A DNA stretch of 64,000 bases from Blakeslea trispora (lineage: Eukaryota; Mucoromycota; Mucoromycetes; Mucorales; Choanephoraceae), in assembly GCA_025331445.1 (NCBI GenBank), contig JAIWNE010000091.1:62001-126000 (forward strand), given 5' to 3'. The first letter of the stretch is position 1. Each line of letters starts with the position of its first letter. Of the stretch, positions 34,507-43,900 are shown one piece after another. The notes under the pieces were generated by a model. The model made no database searches. It was not told the DNA's origin and worked only from the letters and a program-made list of their open reading frames with translations. The translations under genes were made by a program, and so were the position numbers.

Positions 34507-35412
34507 ATGTCAGAAGTTACACCTGAGACTATCAGTGATATTCAACAGCAATTGTCGGTTACACAACAACTCTTGGAGAAGTTTGTACTACAAACAAACC
34601 AAAACAGACCCGCTGAAGATGCCAATATCAGCGCTACCCCTCTTTCTGATATGGAAGAGGTTGTCGACCGTACCCCTGTACACTCTATTGCAGTTCGACA
34701 GCAGTTCGACTGGACGCCCCCTGAGGAATTGAGCGAGATTCTTGGATACAAGACCCCTGTTTTCACCGCTCCTCCTTTAGGAGACAATCAACGCAAGGAG
34801 CTTATCGAAGCGTACCCTCCAATGCGTCACATGGAGTACAAAGCTCCCAACACTGTTCCTGAGGCTTACAAGCAGATGAACAAAGGCCAACAGCATGAGG
34901 ATGCCGTATTGAAGGATACTCAATACCTTCTTTCGGGTGTCCTCCGCCCTTTGGACATCTTAGGTTATGAGATCTATACAGCTGATATTCCAGACAACGA
35001 TGCTGAGCGTTTCTTATTGATGATTCGAGACGTCCGCTCGTTAGTGCTGAATGTTGCCTCTACAATCAACCATCATCGCAATAAGCTTGCACTCCGCGCA
35101 GTACACCCTTCCTTTTCATTGCCATCACCTGCTTCGAATACCACCTACACAATGTCTGCCAACGATTTTGCCGCTTCTATTGCTCAGCAAACTGCTGCAG
35201 GTAAGACATTGAGAGAAGCAAGGGGCCTTGGTAGAAACAAGGGCAAAACAAAGCGTAGATTCCAACAGAATGTCAGTGAATCTTCCTCTTCCTCTTCCTC
35301 TGCCTCGCCTGGGACCTCTCAGTCGTATTTTCGGCGGGATCACACTCCCAAACAGAACAACCCGTTTTCGAACAAGAAACCAGTTTCAAAGACCAACACC
35401 AAGCATCAGTAA
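34507..35412 (+). CDS. DIRS ORF1, Gag-like protein
   Basis: 301 codons from ATG, intact. It has an acidic N-terminal half and a middle segment rich in short helices (AERFLLMIRDVRSLVLNVASTINHHRNKLALRA). The tail is basic and Ser-rich (GRNKGKTKRRFQQN, an eight-Ser run, then KQNNPFSNKKPVSK). No zinc knuckle is visible. Position and composition are those of DIRS ORF1, presumed to package the RNA. It ends with TAA immediately before the RT frame opens. Confidence 0.8.
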   Translation: MSEVTPETISDIQQQLSVTQQLLEKFVLQTNQNRPAEDANISATPLSDMEEVVDRTPVHSIAVRQQFDWTPPEELSEILGYKTPVFTAPPLGDNQRKELIEAYPPMRHMEYKAPNTVPEAYKQMNKGQQHEDAVLKDTQYLLSGVLRPLDILGYEIYTADIPDNDAERFLLMIRDVRSLVLNVASTINHHRNKLALRAVHPSFSLPSPASNTTYTMSANDFAASIAQQTAAGKTLREARGLGRNKGKTKRRFQQNVSESSSSSSSASPGTSQSYFRRDHTPKQNNPFSNKKPVSKTNTKHQ

Positions 35413-35414
35413 GC

Positions 35415-36218
35415 TTGCGTCCCAACCCATCTCTCTCAACAGAGATAGGTTTAGTAGGAGGTCGCCTTCAACAGTTCGCGACACAATGGATTCAACTCTT
35501 CCCAAACCATCACCTCTTGTCATCCGTCCAACACGGTTTCAAAATTCCTTTCCATACACCTCCTCCTCTCAAAAACGCCCTCCCTTGTTCCAACATTTCC
35601 GCCGCCACTCCCGGAAACCTACCATCCGATTTAGACGATGCTCTTATGGAATTACTGCAGAAGAACGCCATCGAGCAAGTCGACCAGTCGGACGCCTACT
35701 CCAGCTTCGTAAGTCCTATATTTACCGTTCCCAAGAAAACAGGCGGGGTAAGGCCAGTTTTCAACTTGAAAGCACTCAATCAATATGTGGAGTGTCCTCA
35801 CTTCAAAATGGAGACCATACAGGACATAGCACTAATGATCAAACCAAAGGACTACATGGTTTCCATAGATCTCTCGGATGCATTCCTTCATCTCCCTCTT
35901 CATCCCAGTTCTCGCCGATTTCTTCGCTTCCGCTGGAAGAACCAACTTTACCAGTTCTGCACCACACCTTTCGGCCTGAACATAGTCCCGTACTGGTTCA
36001 CCAAAATAACACGCCCCATTGTAGAATGGGCACGGCAACAGGGTATCCGGCTAGCAGCTTACCTAGACGATTGGATCATTATGGGCGAATCAGTAGAGTT
36101 GGTCCGCCAACATACAACCATGATCCTCTCTTGTCTTCGCAATCTAGGTTGGTTAGTAAACCTCAAGAAATCCAATCTGCAGCCATCACAGCACATCGAG
36201 CATCTGGGGTTCTTCTGA
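35415..36218 (+). CDS. DIRS reverse transcriptase
   Basis: Frame opens right after the ORF1 stop without an ATG (first codon TTG), so it may be reached by reinitiation or shifting. RT motifs: IFTVPKKTGGVRPVFNLKALN, VSIDLSDAFLHLPLH, FCTTPFGLN and the catalytic YLDDWII. It runs into a TGA at 36216-36218, exactly where the RNase H continuation is found in another frame (EHLGF then LNTETM). Confidence 0.9.
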   Translation: MRPNPSLSTEIGLVGGRLQQFATQWIQLFPNHHLLSSVQHGFKIPFHTPPPLKNALPCSNISAATPGNLPSDLDDALMELLQKNAIEQVDQSDAYSSFVSPIFTVPKKTGGVRPVFNLKALNQYVECPHFKMETIQDIALMIKPKDYMVSIDLSDAFLHLPLHPSSRRFLRFRWKNQLYQFCTTPFGLNIVPYWFTKITRPIVEWARQQGIRLAAYLDDWIIMGESVELVRQHTTMILSCLRNLGWLVNLKKSNLQPSQHIEHLGFF

Positions 36219-37351
36219 ACACAGAAACCATGCAGGCCTCATTACCTGGCAAGAAGCTACGAGACCTTCTGAGGGCTCTTCGTCAAGTTTGCCGCCAACC
36301 ATGCCAAACTCCTCGCAGAGTACAGAGCTTGATTATGCGACTTCAGGTAGCAACCTTCGCAGTATTTCCAACGCGCCTGTACACACGACACTTACTATAT
36401 CAGAAGAACCAATGGATGCGATCCGATCCTCGATGGGATGTGCCTCAACCCCTGAGTTCTCTAGCGATGGAAGAGTTGAAATGGTGGATAGACAACTTGG
36501 CGAGTTGGAATGGCCGTTCCCTGATTCCCTCAACAGCGTCAGCAACCCTTTATGTAGACGCATCCAATACCGGATGGGGATGCTCTTACCAGAACCAGAC
36601 AGCCTTTGGACATTGGACACACGAGGAAAGTATGCAACACATCAATTGGAAGGAACTGATGGCAGCATTCCTTGCCTTGAGAGCATTCCCTCAACTTCAC
36701 CAACAACATGTCTTGATTCGTACAGACAACACGACTTCGCTCGCATACATCAAGAAACAGGGAGGTACCCGATCCTACGACCTGATGTATCTTGCGACCA
36801 AGCTCTGGAAATGGTGTTTGAAGAGAGGACTAACGCTCTCAGCTCAGCATATACCAGGGATCGACAACAAGACGGCAGACATGCAATCGCGACGACTCTT
36901 TTACAAGAATCAATGGCAGGTAAAACCAAGCGTATTTCGCTCCATCATCAGGCTGTGGTCAATTCGCCCAGATGTGGACCTATTCGCCGATCGAACAACG
37001 AACCTGTGCGCAAAATACGTCTCGTGGAAGCGCGACCCAGGCGCATGGCAGATAGACGCCTTCTCCCTAAAGTGGTCACAATTCCGATTGCCGTGGATCA
37101 ATCCACCTTGGAACTTGATAATGAGGTGTGTCGAGAAAATACGTCGAGAGAGAATATCTCAACCTTCTGTCCTCGTAACCCCGTATTGGACGAGCGCACC
37201 TTGGTTTCCGTTCCTTCAGCAAATGGCTCTCTGCCAGCCTCTCCTCCTTTACCAGCCCGACATACAGCCAACATCACCGCTGACAACATGCCCATTGACC
37301 GCAACCAAATCCAGTCTCTCCGTTTGGATGCTCTCCGCGGCTCCTCTTTGA
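36215..37351 (+). CDS. DIRS RNase H and methyltransferase-like region
   Basis: Continues the RT protein in the -1 frame. RNase H acidic residues are visible in TLYVDASNTGWG, NWKELMAAF, RTDNTTSLAY and GIDNKTADMQSR. After it comes DVDLFADRTTNLCAKYVSW and LPWINPPWNLI, the NPPW-type signature of the methyltransferase-like domain that follows RNase H in DIRS elements. The same frame runs open upstream to 35228, but that upstream part is a shadow of ORF1 and RT. It overlaps the start of the recombinase frame. Confidence 0.88.
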   Translation: MNTETMQASLPGKKLRDLLRALRQVCRQPCQTPRRVQSLIMRLQVATFAVFPTRLYTRHLLYQKNQWMRSDPRWDVPQPLSSLAMEELKWWIDNLASWNGRSLIPSTASATLYVDASNTGWGCSYQNQTAFGHWTHEESMQHINWKELMAAFLALRAFPQLHQQHVLIRTDNTTSLAYIKKQGGTRSYDLMYLATKLWKWCLKRGLTLSAQHIPGIDNKTADMQSRRLFYKNQWQVKPSVFRSIIRLWSIRPDVDLFADRTTNLCAKYVSWKRDPGAWQIDAFSLKWSQFRLPWINPPWNLIMRCVEKIRRERISQPSVLVTPYWTSAPWFPFLQQMALCQPLLLYQPDIQPTSPLTTCPLTATKSSLSVWMLSAAPL

Positions 37352-38376
37352 GCGCGGGCTTGTCAGCAGAATCATTGGCTCTCATACACCATCCTCGTTT
37401 AGTTGACTCAGCCACCAACCGTTCATACAAAAGGGGACAAGAACTGTTTGTTGTGTGGGCCTTAGAGCAGGACGTCAGTCCCACCAAGTTCAGCACATCT
37501 GATTTGACTAACTTCCTATCTCATCTGTTTCACTCACGAGGTTATCAGATTGGCACCTTACGACTTATACGCTCTGCTGTTACCCATCTTCACGAAGCGC
37601 CCGATTCTCTGCGAAACTCGGATAACAATCCGATCACAGCGCTACTTGATTCTTTGGCTCATCAAGCACCTCCTCGCCCCCAATATAAATCTAAAGTCGA
37701 CCTTTCCAAAACTCTGAAGTTTTTAGCCAGTGTTCCTTCCACTGTCTCTACCTCATTGGCCTCTCTTCAGCCAAAGGTCGCATTTTTGCTTGGGATGGCT
37801 GCTTTTCTTCGTCCGTCAGATCTGCATCGCATTGACCTCTCTAGCTGCAAAATTGACACTGCGGGTTCGCTTTGCTTTGACGTTGTTGCTCCAAAAGAGC
37901 GCCGCAAGGGCCAACGAATCATCAAAACGCTCACTGTTCATTCACACGCAAATTCGTCGAACCTCTGTCCTGTTCGTGCTTTTACTGCGCTTCGTGACCA
38001 TCCTCGTGCCAGATCGTTAAGGTCGCCCAAATCCTTATTCGTTCACTCGACTAAACCAGGTCAGCCCATCCTTGTCACTACAATTTCCTCCTGGATTCGC
38101 CGCCTTGTCCGCTTATCTACCACGGAACCAAGGGTGTCTCTTCGGTCTGTTGCTGCCACACTGGCCTTAGAAAATGATGTCCCTCTTCAGGACATTATCA
38201 CTTTGGGAAACTGGTCTTCCTCATCGACCTTTGAGCAGCACTACCGACGCCATACAATGCTCCGTACGGATTTTACTTCTGTGGTTCTTTCCCCAGGTAC
38301 TCTGCCCTCTCATGACGAAGATACTGATGATGATATTTTTGCGGACGCTCCTTCGGATTTTCCTTCCGATTCCTAA
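37288..38376 (+). CDS. DIRS tyrosine recombinase
   Basis: The ATG at 37288 (MPIDRNQIQ) gives 362 residues; the same frame is open much further upstream only as a shadow of RNase H. Catalytic landmarks: AAFLRPSDLHRI with the first Arg, SLRSVAATLALENDVPLQDI with the second Arg region, LGNWSSSSTFEQHYRR with the Tyr nucleophile. It would insert the circular DNA copy without an integrase. It overlaps the RNase H/methyltransferase frame by 64 bases, and its stop lies just before the internal complementary region. Confidence 0.9.
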   Translation: MPIDRNQIQSLRLDALRGSSLSAGLSAESLALIHHPRLVDSATNRSYKRGQELFVVWALEQDVSPTKFSTSDLTNFLSHLFHSRGYQIGTLRLIRSAVTHLHEAPDSLRNSDNNPITALLDSLAHQAPPRPQYKSKVDLSKTLKFLASVPSTVSTSLASLQPKVAFLLGMAAFLRPSDLHRIDLSSCKIDTAGSLCFDVVAPKERRKGQRIIKTLTVHSHANSSNLCPVRAFTALRDHPRARSLRSPKSLFVHSTKPGQPILVTTISSWIRRLVRLSTTEPRVSLRSVAATLALENDVPLQDIITLGNWSSSSTFEQHYRRHTMLRTDFTSVVLSPGTLPSHDEDTDDDIFADAPSDFPSDS

Positions 38377-38388
38377 TACTCTGGATAA

Positions 38389-38499
38389 GCAATGTAATTC
38401 GTTCTTGTCAATTTCGACGGTCTCACTCAATTCTGAGAGAATTTCATTCGACCTTGAATTGTTCTCTTAGACCAGAGAAATAGACAAGAACGAATTACA
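38389..38499 (+). repeat. Internal complementary region (circle junction) of the DIRS element
   Basis: 38389-38459 is the exact complement of the left end 34316-34386; 38459-38499 is the exact complement of the right end 38620-38660. Confidence 0.95.
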
Positions 38500-38542
38500 G
38501 CCCTCCCTCCCTCCCTTTTTAATTGACCTGAGCTCATTTTAT

Positions 38543-38636
38543 TGATCAAGGTACAAATATAATAGAAAAAAATTTCTTTTTATTTTCGCTATTTTAAATG
38601 AATAAAGATGATAAAGCAATGTAATTCGTTCTTGTC
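38543..38636 (-). repeat. Right inverted terminal repeat of the DIRS element
   Basis: Reverse complement of 34366-34459 over 94 bases without a mismatch by eye. Confidence 0.95.
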
Positions 38637-38660
38637 TATTTCTCTGGTCTAAGAGAACAA

Positions 38661-39938
38661 ATATAATATTTTTTTTTAAAAAAAATTAGACTACTCGCTT
38701 GATATCAAGTTGTACATTTTAGATCGTTTTGTATGTGGAGTGAACGTTATTCACCAAACAAAATCATCAAATTTATTACTAAGGAAACAATAGCATGAAA
38801 CCTTCTAAGGTGGACAGTTTTCTTTTTTTTTAGAGAAGCTAAGCTTTTGAAAGAACAATGGGATCAAATGCTTGATTTATATAGACAAACGATAACAACC
38901 AAGTTTGATCTTGGTACTTCTTGCGATTTCTCTTCTCAAACAGAAACAAACTTCCTTTTGTTTATAGCAGGAAGTAAGTTATTTTATAGAGATATATGTG
39001 AAGCTTTCGACACTTATTTCATATGCCTTAAAATGCATATTGCTGATAATTTTTACCCCAAAAAATCATGTTACTCTGTAATCACAAACTTGATTCCATG
39101 AATGGGACACTTTTTCGTTTTCAAAAGGACTTTCTTCATTCTGACAAGCAAGTCAGAAGGTCCTCAAAATGCTCAATCAGAACGATGTTACTCGAGAGTA
39201 TATCTTTCATTGACTCCTCTGGCAATGTTTCTTAAACAAAATCCAGCTCATGTAAGGATTGAAGGGCGTTACTGGCTTCGTTTCTGAGACAAGGTTTACT
39301 TCACTATCTTAATCGTCTGATTCACCTTCGTTTCTTATTTGTAGTCGAACAAGCTTGCAACAACTGGAGTTTTCTTGTTGGATCTCTCTGGTAGAACAGA
39401 GAGAGAGTTTTGATGTTTTGTAGCTTTTAGTAATGTTCTGTTTGAGCCCACTCATCAAAAGGCAATGCATGCGAAAGCTTAAATGAGCGACGGTAATAAC
39501 AACTTTTATTGGCTTATTACCGACGGAGTAGTCCCCCAGACACAGCAGCCCCGCCGATCTTCTTTGTTGGCGCCATCTGAATTTTCTTACAGCGCAACTT
39601 GAACGTTTTTTTTTGTATGGTAATCTATTTCGGGAAATGATATCTGTTTCCAAGTGACATACGTTTCATTACTATGCAACACCAAAAAGAAGAAAGAAGA
39701 AAGAGACATCCATATATCGGGTGTGCTTTACGAACGTAGAATGTTTGAGAGTTGGCTGCCTAGTTTCATTTTTGTGTGACTTTGATAGCGCATGATGAAG
39801 TTTGGCCGTAATCAAACTTCTCGGGCGTCTTCTTTCTCTCTTTCTCCTTTTTTTTAAAAAATCATTGCTTTTTTTTTTTATCTATACAACTTGCCCATCT
39901 TTCTTACTTTTTTTCTTTTCTTTTTATTCAAACAAGAC
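38661..39938. other. Unassigned stretch between DIRS and VPS4
   Basis: A plus-strand frame (about 38834-38971) and a minus-strand frame (39309-39653) look mildly protein-like, but I recognise neither. In the latter region a second frame (DEWAQTEHY, then LQNIKTLSLFYQRDP) reads more naturally, which suggests a decayed repeat gene. The last 100 bases hold the T-rich VPS4 promoter. Confidence 0.35.
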
Positions 39939-41566
39939 ATGTCCAACACAGACTTTCTCACGGTAAAGAAAAAAAGAAAGAGCAACGAAAAGTGACTGAA
40001 CAATGAAGATAGAAAGCCATTGATATTGCCAAGAGAGCAACTGAAGAAGACCGAAACGAGAACTACAAAGATGCATACAATTTATACCAAAACTGTCTAG
40101 AGTATTTCATGACAGCCATACGTTGTAATTATCTACATGAAGCAAGGAACTACAAAACAAAAAAGCTCATCTTGCCATCTTCTCCTCCCCCTTTACAGAT
40201 GAAAAGAACGATAGGTTGAAAGAACGTATTCGTGAAAAGTTAGTTGAATATCTGGATAGAGCAGAGACCCTCAAGTCCTTTTTGAACGCGCAGGAACAAG
40301 CATCTAGCCCGAAAAATGGAAATGCAGCTACGGGAAGCAAGACAAAAAAAGTGTAAGTGTTATTTCTCTTTATTGTGTATTCCTATGCTAAATTTTTCTT
40401 TTTTTCGGAAGTGGATCGAATGATAAATCGGAAGAAGAAGACGACGCTGACCTAAAGAAACTACGTGCCAATCTATCGGGCGCTATCCTAACAGAAAAGC
40501 CAAATGTAAGTTGGGATGATGTAGCTGGTCTGGAAGGTGCCAAAGAAGCCTTAAAGGAAGCAGTCATCATGCCCATCAAGCTGCCTCATTTCTTTACAGG
40601 CCAACGTAAACCATGGCGTGGTATCTTGTTGTATGGTCCTCCAGGTACAGGTAAATCCCATCTAGCCAAGGCAGTGGCTACTGAATCCAATGCCACCTTC
40701 TTTTCTGTCTCTTCCTCTGATCTGGTCTCTAAATGGTTGGGTGAAAGTGAACGTTTGGTGAAGCAGCTGTTTCAGATGGCGAGAGAGAGTAAGCCAGCGA
40801 TTGTCTTTATTGATGAAGTGGACTCTCTTTGTGGTTCCAGAGGTGAAGGTGAATCAGAGGCTTCTCGTCGTATCAAGACGGAATTCTTGGTACAGATGAA
40901 TGGTGTAGGTAATGATATGGATGGGGTGCTTGTGTTGGGTGCTACCAATATACCTTGGCAATTGGATTCTGCTATCCGAAGAAGGTAACGATCAGAAATT
41001 CTCTGTATTTCTTTTTCTTATAAAAACTCATTTTAAATTTAGATTTGAAAGACGTATCTATATCCCTCTTCCTGATGTCAAGGCCCGTGCCAATCTGTTT
41101 GCATTGAATGTAGGCAACACACCATGTAATCTAACACAACAAGACTATAGACAACTTGCTGAAATGACAGATGGTTATTCTGGTTCTGATATTGCTGTTC
41201 TAGTCAGAGATGCCTTGATGCAACCCATTCGTAAGGTGCAAAGTGCCACTCATTTTAAACAGGTAAAGAAAATGGATGGATTCTGAAAAAAGTTTTTTCG
41301 TTTTTAATCTTTTTTTTTTCTATCAGGTCACTGCACCTTCTCGTACAAATCCTAATGTCATGAGTCAATATTTCACACCTTGTTCTCCTGGAGATCCTCA
41401 TGCACAAGTCATGAATTGGATGGATATTGAAGGAGAACAACTGATGGAACCTGAACTGACAGTACAAGACTTTTTAAAAGCAGTCAAGAATTCTCGCCCT
41501 ACTGTGAATGAAGCTGATATTAAGCAACATGTTACTTTTACACAAGATTTTGGTCAAGAAGGATAA
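39939..41566 (+). CDS. VPS4: Vps4 AAA ATPase (ESCRT-III disassembly)
   Basis: Disassembles ESCRT-III filaments during multivesicular-body sorting and other membrane scission. Six exons (39939-39962, 40013-40124, 40199-40352, 40412-40984, 41043-41262, 41327-41566) give 440 residues, close to yeast Vps4 (437). An N-terminal MIT domain ([31 protein letters not shown]) is followed by a linker, then [14 protein letters not shown], Walker A GPPGTGKS, the pore loop KWLGESE, Walker [11 protein letters not shown], and two arginine fingers in DSAIRRRFERR. The Vps4 beta domain and C-terminal helix ([24 protein letters not shown]) are complete. It is convergent with MAD2, with 55 bp between stops. Confidence 0.96.
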
Positions 41567-41621
41567 AAAAAAAAGAATGTCATTTTACTATGTTTTATTA
41601 TGACTTGTTATTTTGTTATTA

Positions 41622-42473
41622 TTATTCAGCTGTAAAGTAACTTGGATCCATTTTATATGCTACAAATGTATCTACTTTATGCACCAATGTATTGAACGAT
41701 TTCAATCTTACATGTTCACCACCACCTGCAATCAGATTAGGTCCACAATCACCCCAAGATAGTGGCACCTCCACATCTTTATTGGCATACACTAATACAT
41801 TGAATCCACCTTTTCTTTATAATTGAGTATATCTATTGATATGTATGATGGAACAACTTACAATCATCTGAATCTAATTCGGGTAAAAAAGAGACGCTGG
41901 CTGTAATTTGACGTAAAATAGCTCTGATTTGTTTTACTGTGTTTTGTTGCATCAGATGTACTCTACATGACATGTTAGGTACAAAGTCTACAAGTCATTT
42001 TTTTTTCTTTTCTTCTTTTTACTCTTGAGGTGGTATATTCTCGACCATAGGAATTTCGTTATCTCCATTGATATTGACATCAAAACTCCATCTTTCTAGT
42101 ACTTCAAGTGTATCCTTTGACTTGATCACAATGACTAACTTGCTGATCGTATTTTTGACTAACCAAACTACCATTTGCTTTTAGTAAACAATAACCATAA
42201 AGAGAGATTGCTTACTTTGTAATTGTTGAATTATCTTATGAACATAGTTTGTCAGTTCTGGATTATCAGACACGTAAACCTTCATGCCATATTTACTGAC
42301 AAGTTTAAAGTCTTCCATTGGGTATAGACCTCGTTGGTACAGGATACTGTAAAGTCCACATTCTAATGAGAGATGAGTTTTTTAAGTCATGACAAGTATA
42401 AGTTAAACTTACCAAAGAATTTGACAACAAGTGAAGAAGAGCCTTCAAGTGTGATGGTTGAATTGAAATCCAT
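41622..42473 (-). CDS. MAD2: Mad2 spindle-assembly checkpoint protein (HORMA domain)
   Basis: Inhibits Cdc20 until kinetochores are attached. Five exons (42473-42413, 42362-42216, 42167-42023, 41962-41862, 41809-41622) join in phase to 213 residues; human MAD2 is 205. Family landmarks: ITLEGSSSLVVKFFE, LYSILYQRGLYPMEDFK, ISKLVIVIKSKDTLEVLERW, IRAILRQITASVSFLPELD, FNVLVYANKDVEVPLSW and the C-terminal safety-belt segment HVRLKSFNTLVHKVDTFVAYKM. The exon 3 acceptor (before TTTGG) was chosen because it aligns QLQIWLVKN with the family without an insertion. This split gene has no long ORF of its own. Confidence 0.94.
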
Positions 42474-42879
42474 GGTGAGATTAAAGTAGTCAAAAGTCTG
42501 TTGTTTTATTATTTTTATGCGGGACAAAAAAAAAAAAGTTGCCTGTGTACCCAATGCTTAAATCAGTTTACATTTGATTTTTGACAAGTCTGATGAAGGA
42601 AAAAAGAGGAAGAGCCCAATCTGGGGCTGGCTGCAGTAACATGTAGTAAAGGTGAATCTCACTCAAAAGAAGTGCAATAGATATTAGGCAGATTCAGCAA
42701 TAGACTTGAAAGATCGCTTGAATTCGGATTTTCACGTGATCTGTAATTTGCTACATTTATTTAGATTTCTTTGTTTACCCACACACTCATCTAGCATTTC
42801 GTTTATAACGTACAAGATCAAACAATCTTTGAGCAAATAAAGTCATTTCATGTTTGGCTAGACTGCTGTCATTTGTATC

Positions 42880-43695
42880 TCTCGCCAATACTAATTAAAT
42901 GCTCTACTCTTTTGCTTCTCTGAATCCAAATCTGTGTTTCCCTATTTAGTGTCTGCTTTGTTTAACAGATCATTCTGATCCCATATTACATGTAAATCTA
43001 TCACTTTGTATTAGTGAGGCACGTATTCACATAATTTGTTACTTTGACTGTCCAAGCAGTATTTGCAAGTTCAGTCTGACTTCCTTTCTTACAATAAAAT
43101 ACTGTCCCTTTTTTTTTAATAAACAACTTTACCTTACTTTTATCATCTACTGGTTGTTCTGATAGATATACAAAACCTCTATTCCAAATTGCTTAAAGCT
43201 CCCTTGATCATTGCGCTCTTATTCTCTATTCACTGTTGCGCACAGGAATTTTCCTAGTACACAGTTATTTTCTAACCTCTTTTCGCTGCTTTGAATCCAA
43301 CTCTATATTTCCTATTTGGTATTTTACTCATTTGACAGCTCCTCTTGATCTCTTATTACACAACAACTTTATTTGAATCCTTCTCTGACTTTCCATATCA
43401 TAATGAATAGAGCTTTTAGACATGTATTAATAATCCATACATGATGACTCATTAACTTGACTGTAGCTTGACATATTCACTACCTAAATCCACATATTGT
43501 TATTAGTTCCCTTGATACTTATTACAGATCATTGTATTCATTTATTACATCTCCTCTTTTATATTACTTTACTTATATCTCTAGTCGGACGACTTAAAAC
43601 CTGGTGCTCATTACTTATAACCTTGCTGCTTGATTGCTCTGTTATATCTATTTGTTCTCTTTCTCAAGTTACTGCAAAAACTATCCTTTGTCCTG
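42880..43695 (-). repeat. Dispersed repeat directly downstream of tRNA-Gln
   Basis: 43321-43695 matches, in reverse orientation, 63493-64000 at the right edge of the window, which lies directly downstream of the tRNA-Glu gene. The copies are nearly identical apart from an extra ~125 bases (about 63735-63860) in the tRNA-Glu copy. Within this copy, 42905-42990 and 43285-43362 resemble each other (both have GCTT..TGAATCCAA..CT..TTTCC..CCTATTTGGT-like order), so the unit probably extends left to about 42880. No protein is recognisable. It could be an LTR or part of a tRNA-targeting element. Confidence 0.7.
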
Positions 43696-43740
43696 TAACA
43701 ACAGCAATAAAAAGACTAAAATTTTCAGACGAAAAATGGA

Positions 43741-43812
43741 GGTCTCACCGAGACTCGAACTCGGATGTCAGGATTCAGAGTCCTACATGCTAACCAATTA
43801 CATCATGAGACC
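43741..43812 (-). tRNA. tRNA-Gln (anticodon CTG)
   Basis: 72 nt. The acceptor arms GGTCTCA and TGAGACC pair fully. The anticodon stem TAGGA/TCCTG encloses the loop CTCTGAA with anticodon CTG. The T arm has GAGTTCGAGTC, and A-box (TGTAATTGGTTAGCATG-like) and B-box (GTTCGAGTC) promoters are internal. A TTTTT terminator follows at about 43732-43736. The LINE sits immediately on its 5' side, so its native upstream sequence now lies beyond 49205. Confidence 0.95.
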
Positions 43813-43815
43813 TTT
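43799..43815. repeat. Left copy of the LINE target-site duplication
   Basis: 17 bases (TACATCATGAGACCTTT) repeated exactly at 49189-49205. Fourteen of them are the 5' end of the tRNA-Gln gene. Confidence 0.92.
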
Positions 43816-43900
43816 CTTTCTCCTTTTGATCACCTTTTTTTAATTCAAACTCCGTTTTCGAAAAAAGCTCGACTTTCTCCTTATTAACCAGCGTATTTCT

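Larger units (their letters stand above)
34316..38660 (+). mobile_element. DIRS-type tyrosine-recombinase retrotransposon, structurally complete
   Basis: 4,345 bp with the full DIRS layout. Inverted terminal repeats of 94 identical bases (34366-34459 and 38543-38636) lie at the two ends. An internal complementary region (38389-38499) is the complement of the extreme left end (34316-34386, 71 bases) joined to the complement of the extreme right end (38620-38660, 41 bases). These ends meet within a single base. In DIRS elements this region guides formation of a circular DNA intermediate that a tyrosine recombinase inserts. Coding regions in order are Gag-like, RT, RNase H plus methyltransferase-like, and recombinase. 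A frame break splits RT from RNase H, so this copy may be inactive. Confidence 0.93.

Noticed and set aside
36289..37287. A 695-codon recombinase ORF starting at 36289.
   Set aside because: The first 330 codons are a shadow of the RNase H/methyltransferase frame; recombinase-like sequence starts around the ATG at 37288.
43497..43843. ORFs in the tRNA-adjacent repeat as a conserved protein (LISLV.RLKTWCSLLITLL seen in both copies).
   Set aside because: The DNA itself is nearly identical in the two copies, so the shared peptide shows only that the repeat is conserved, and the frames are short.
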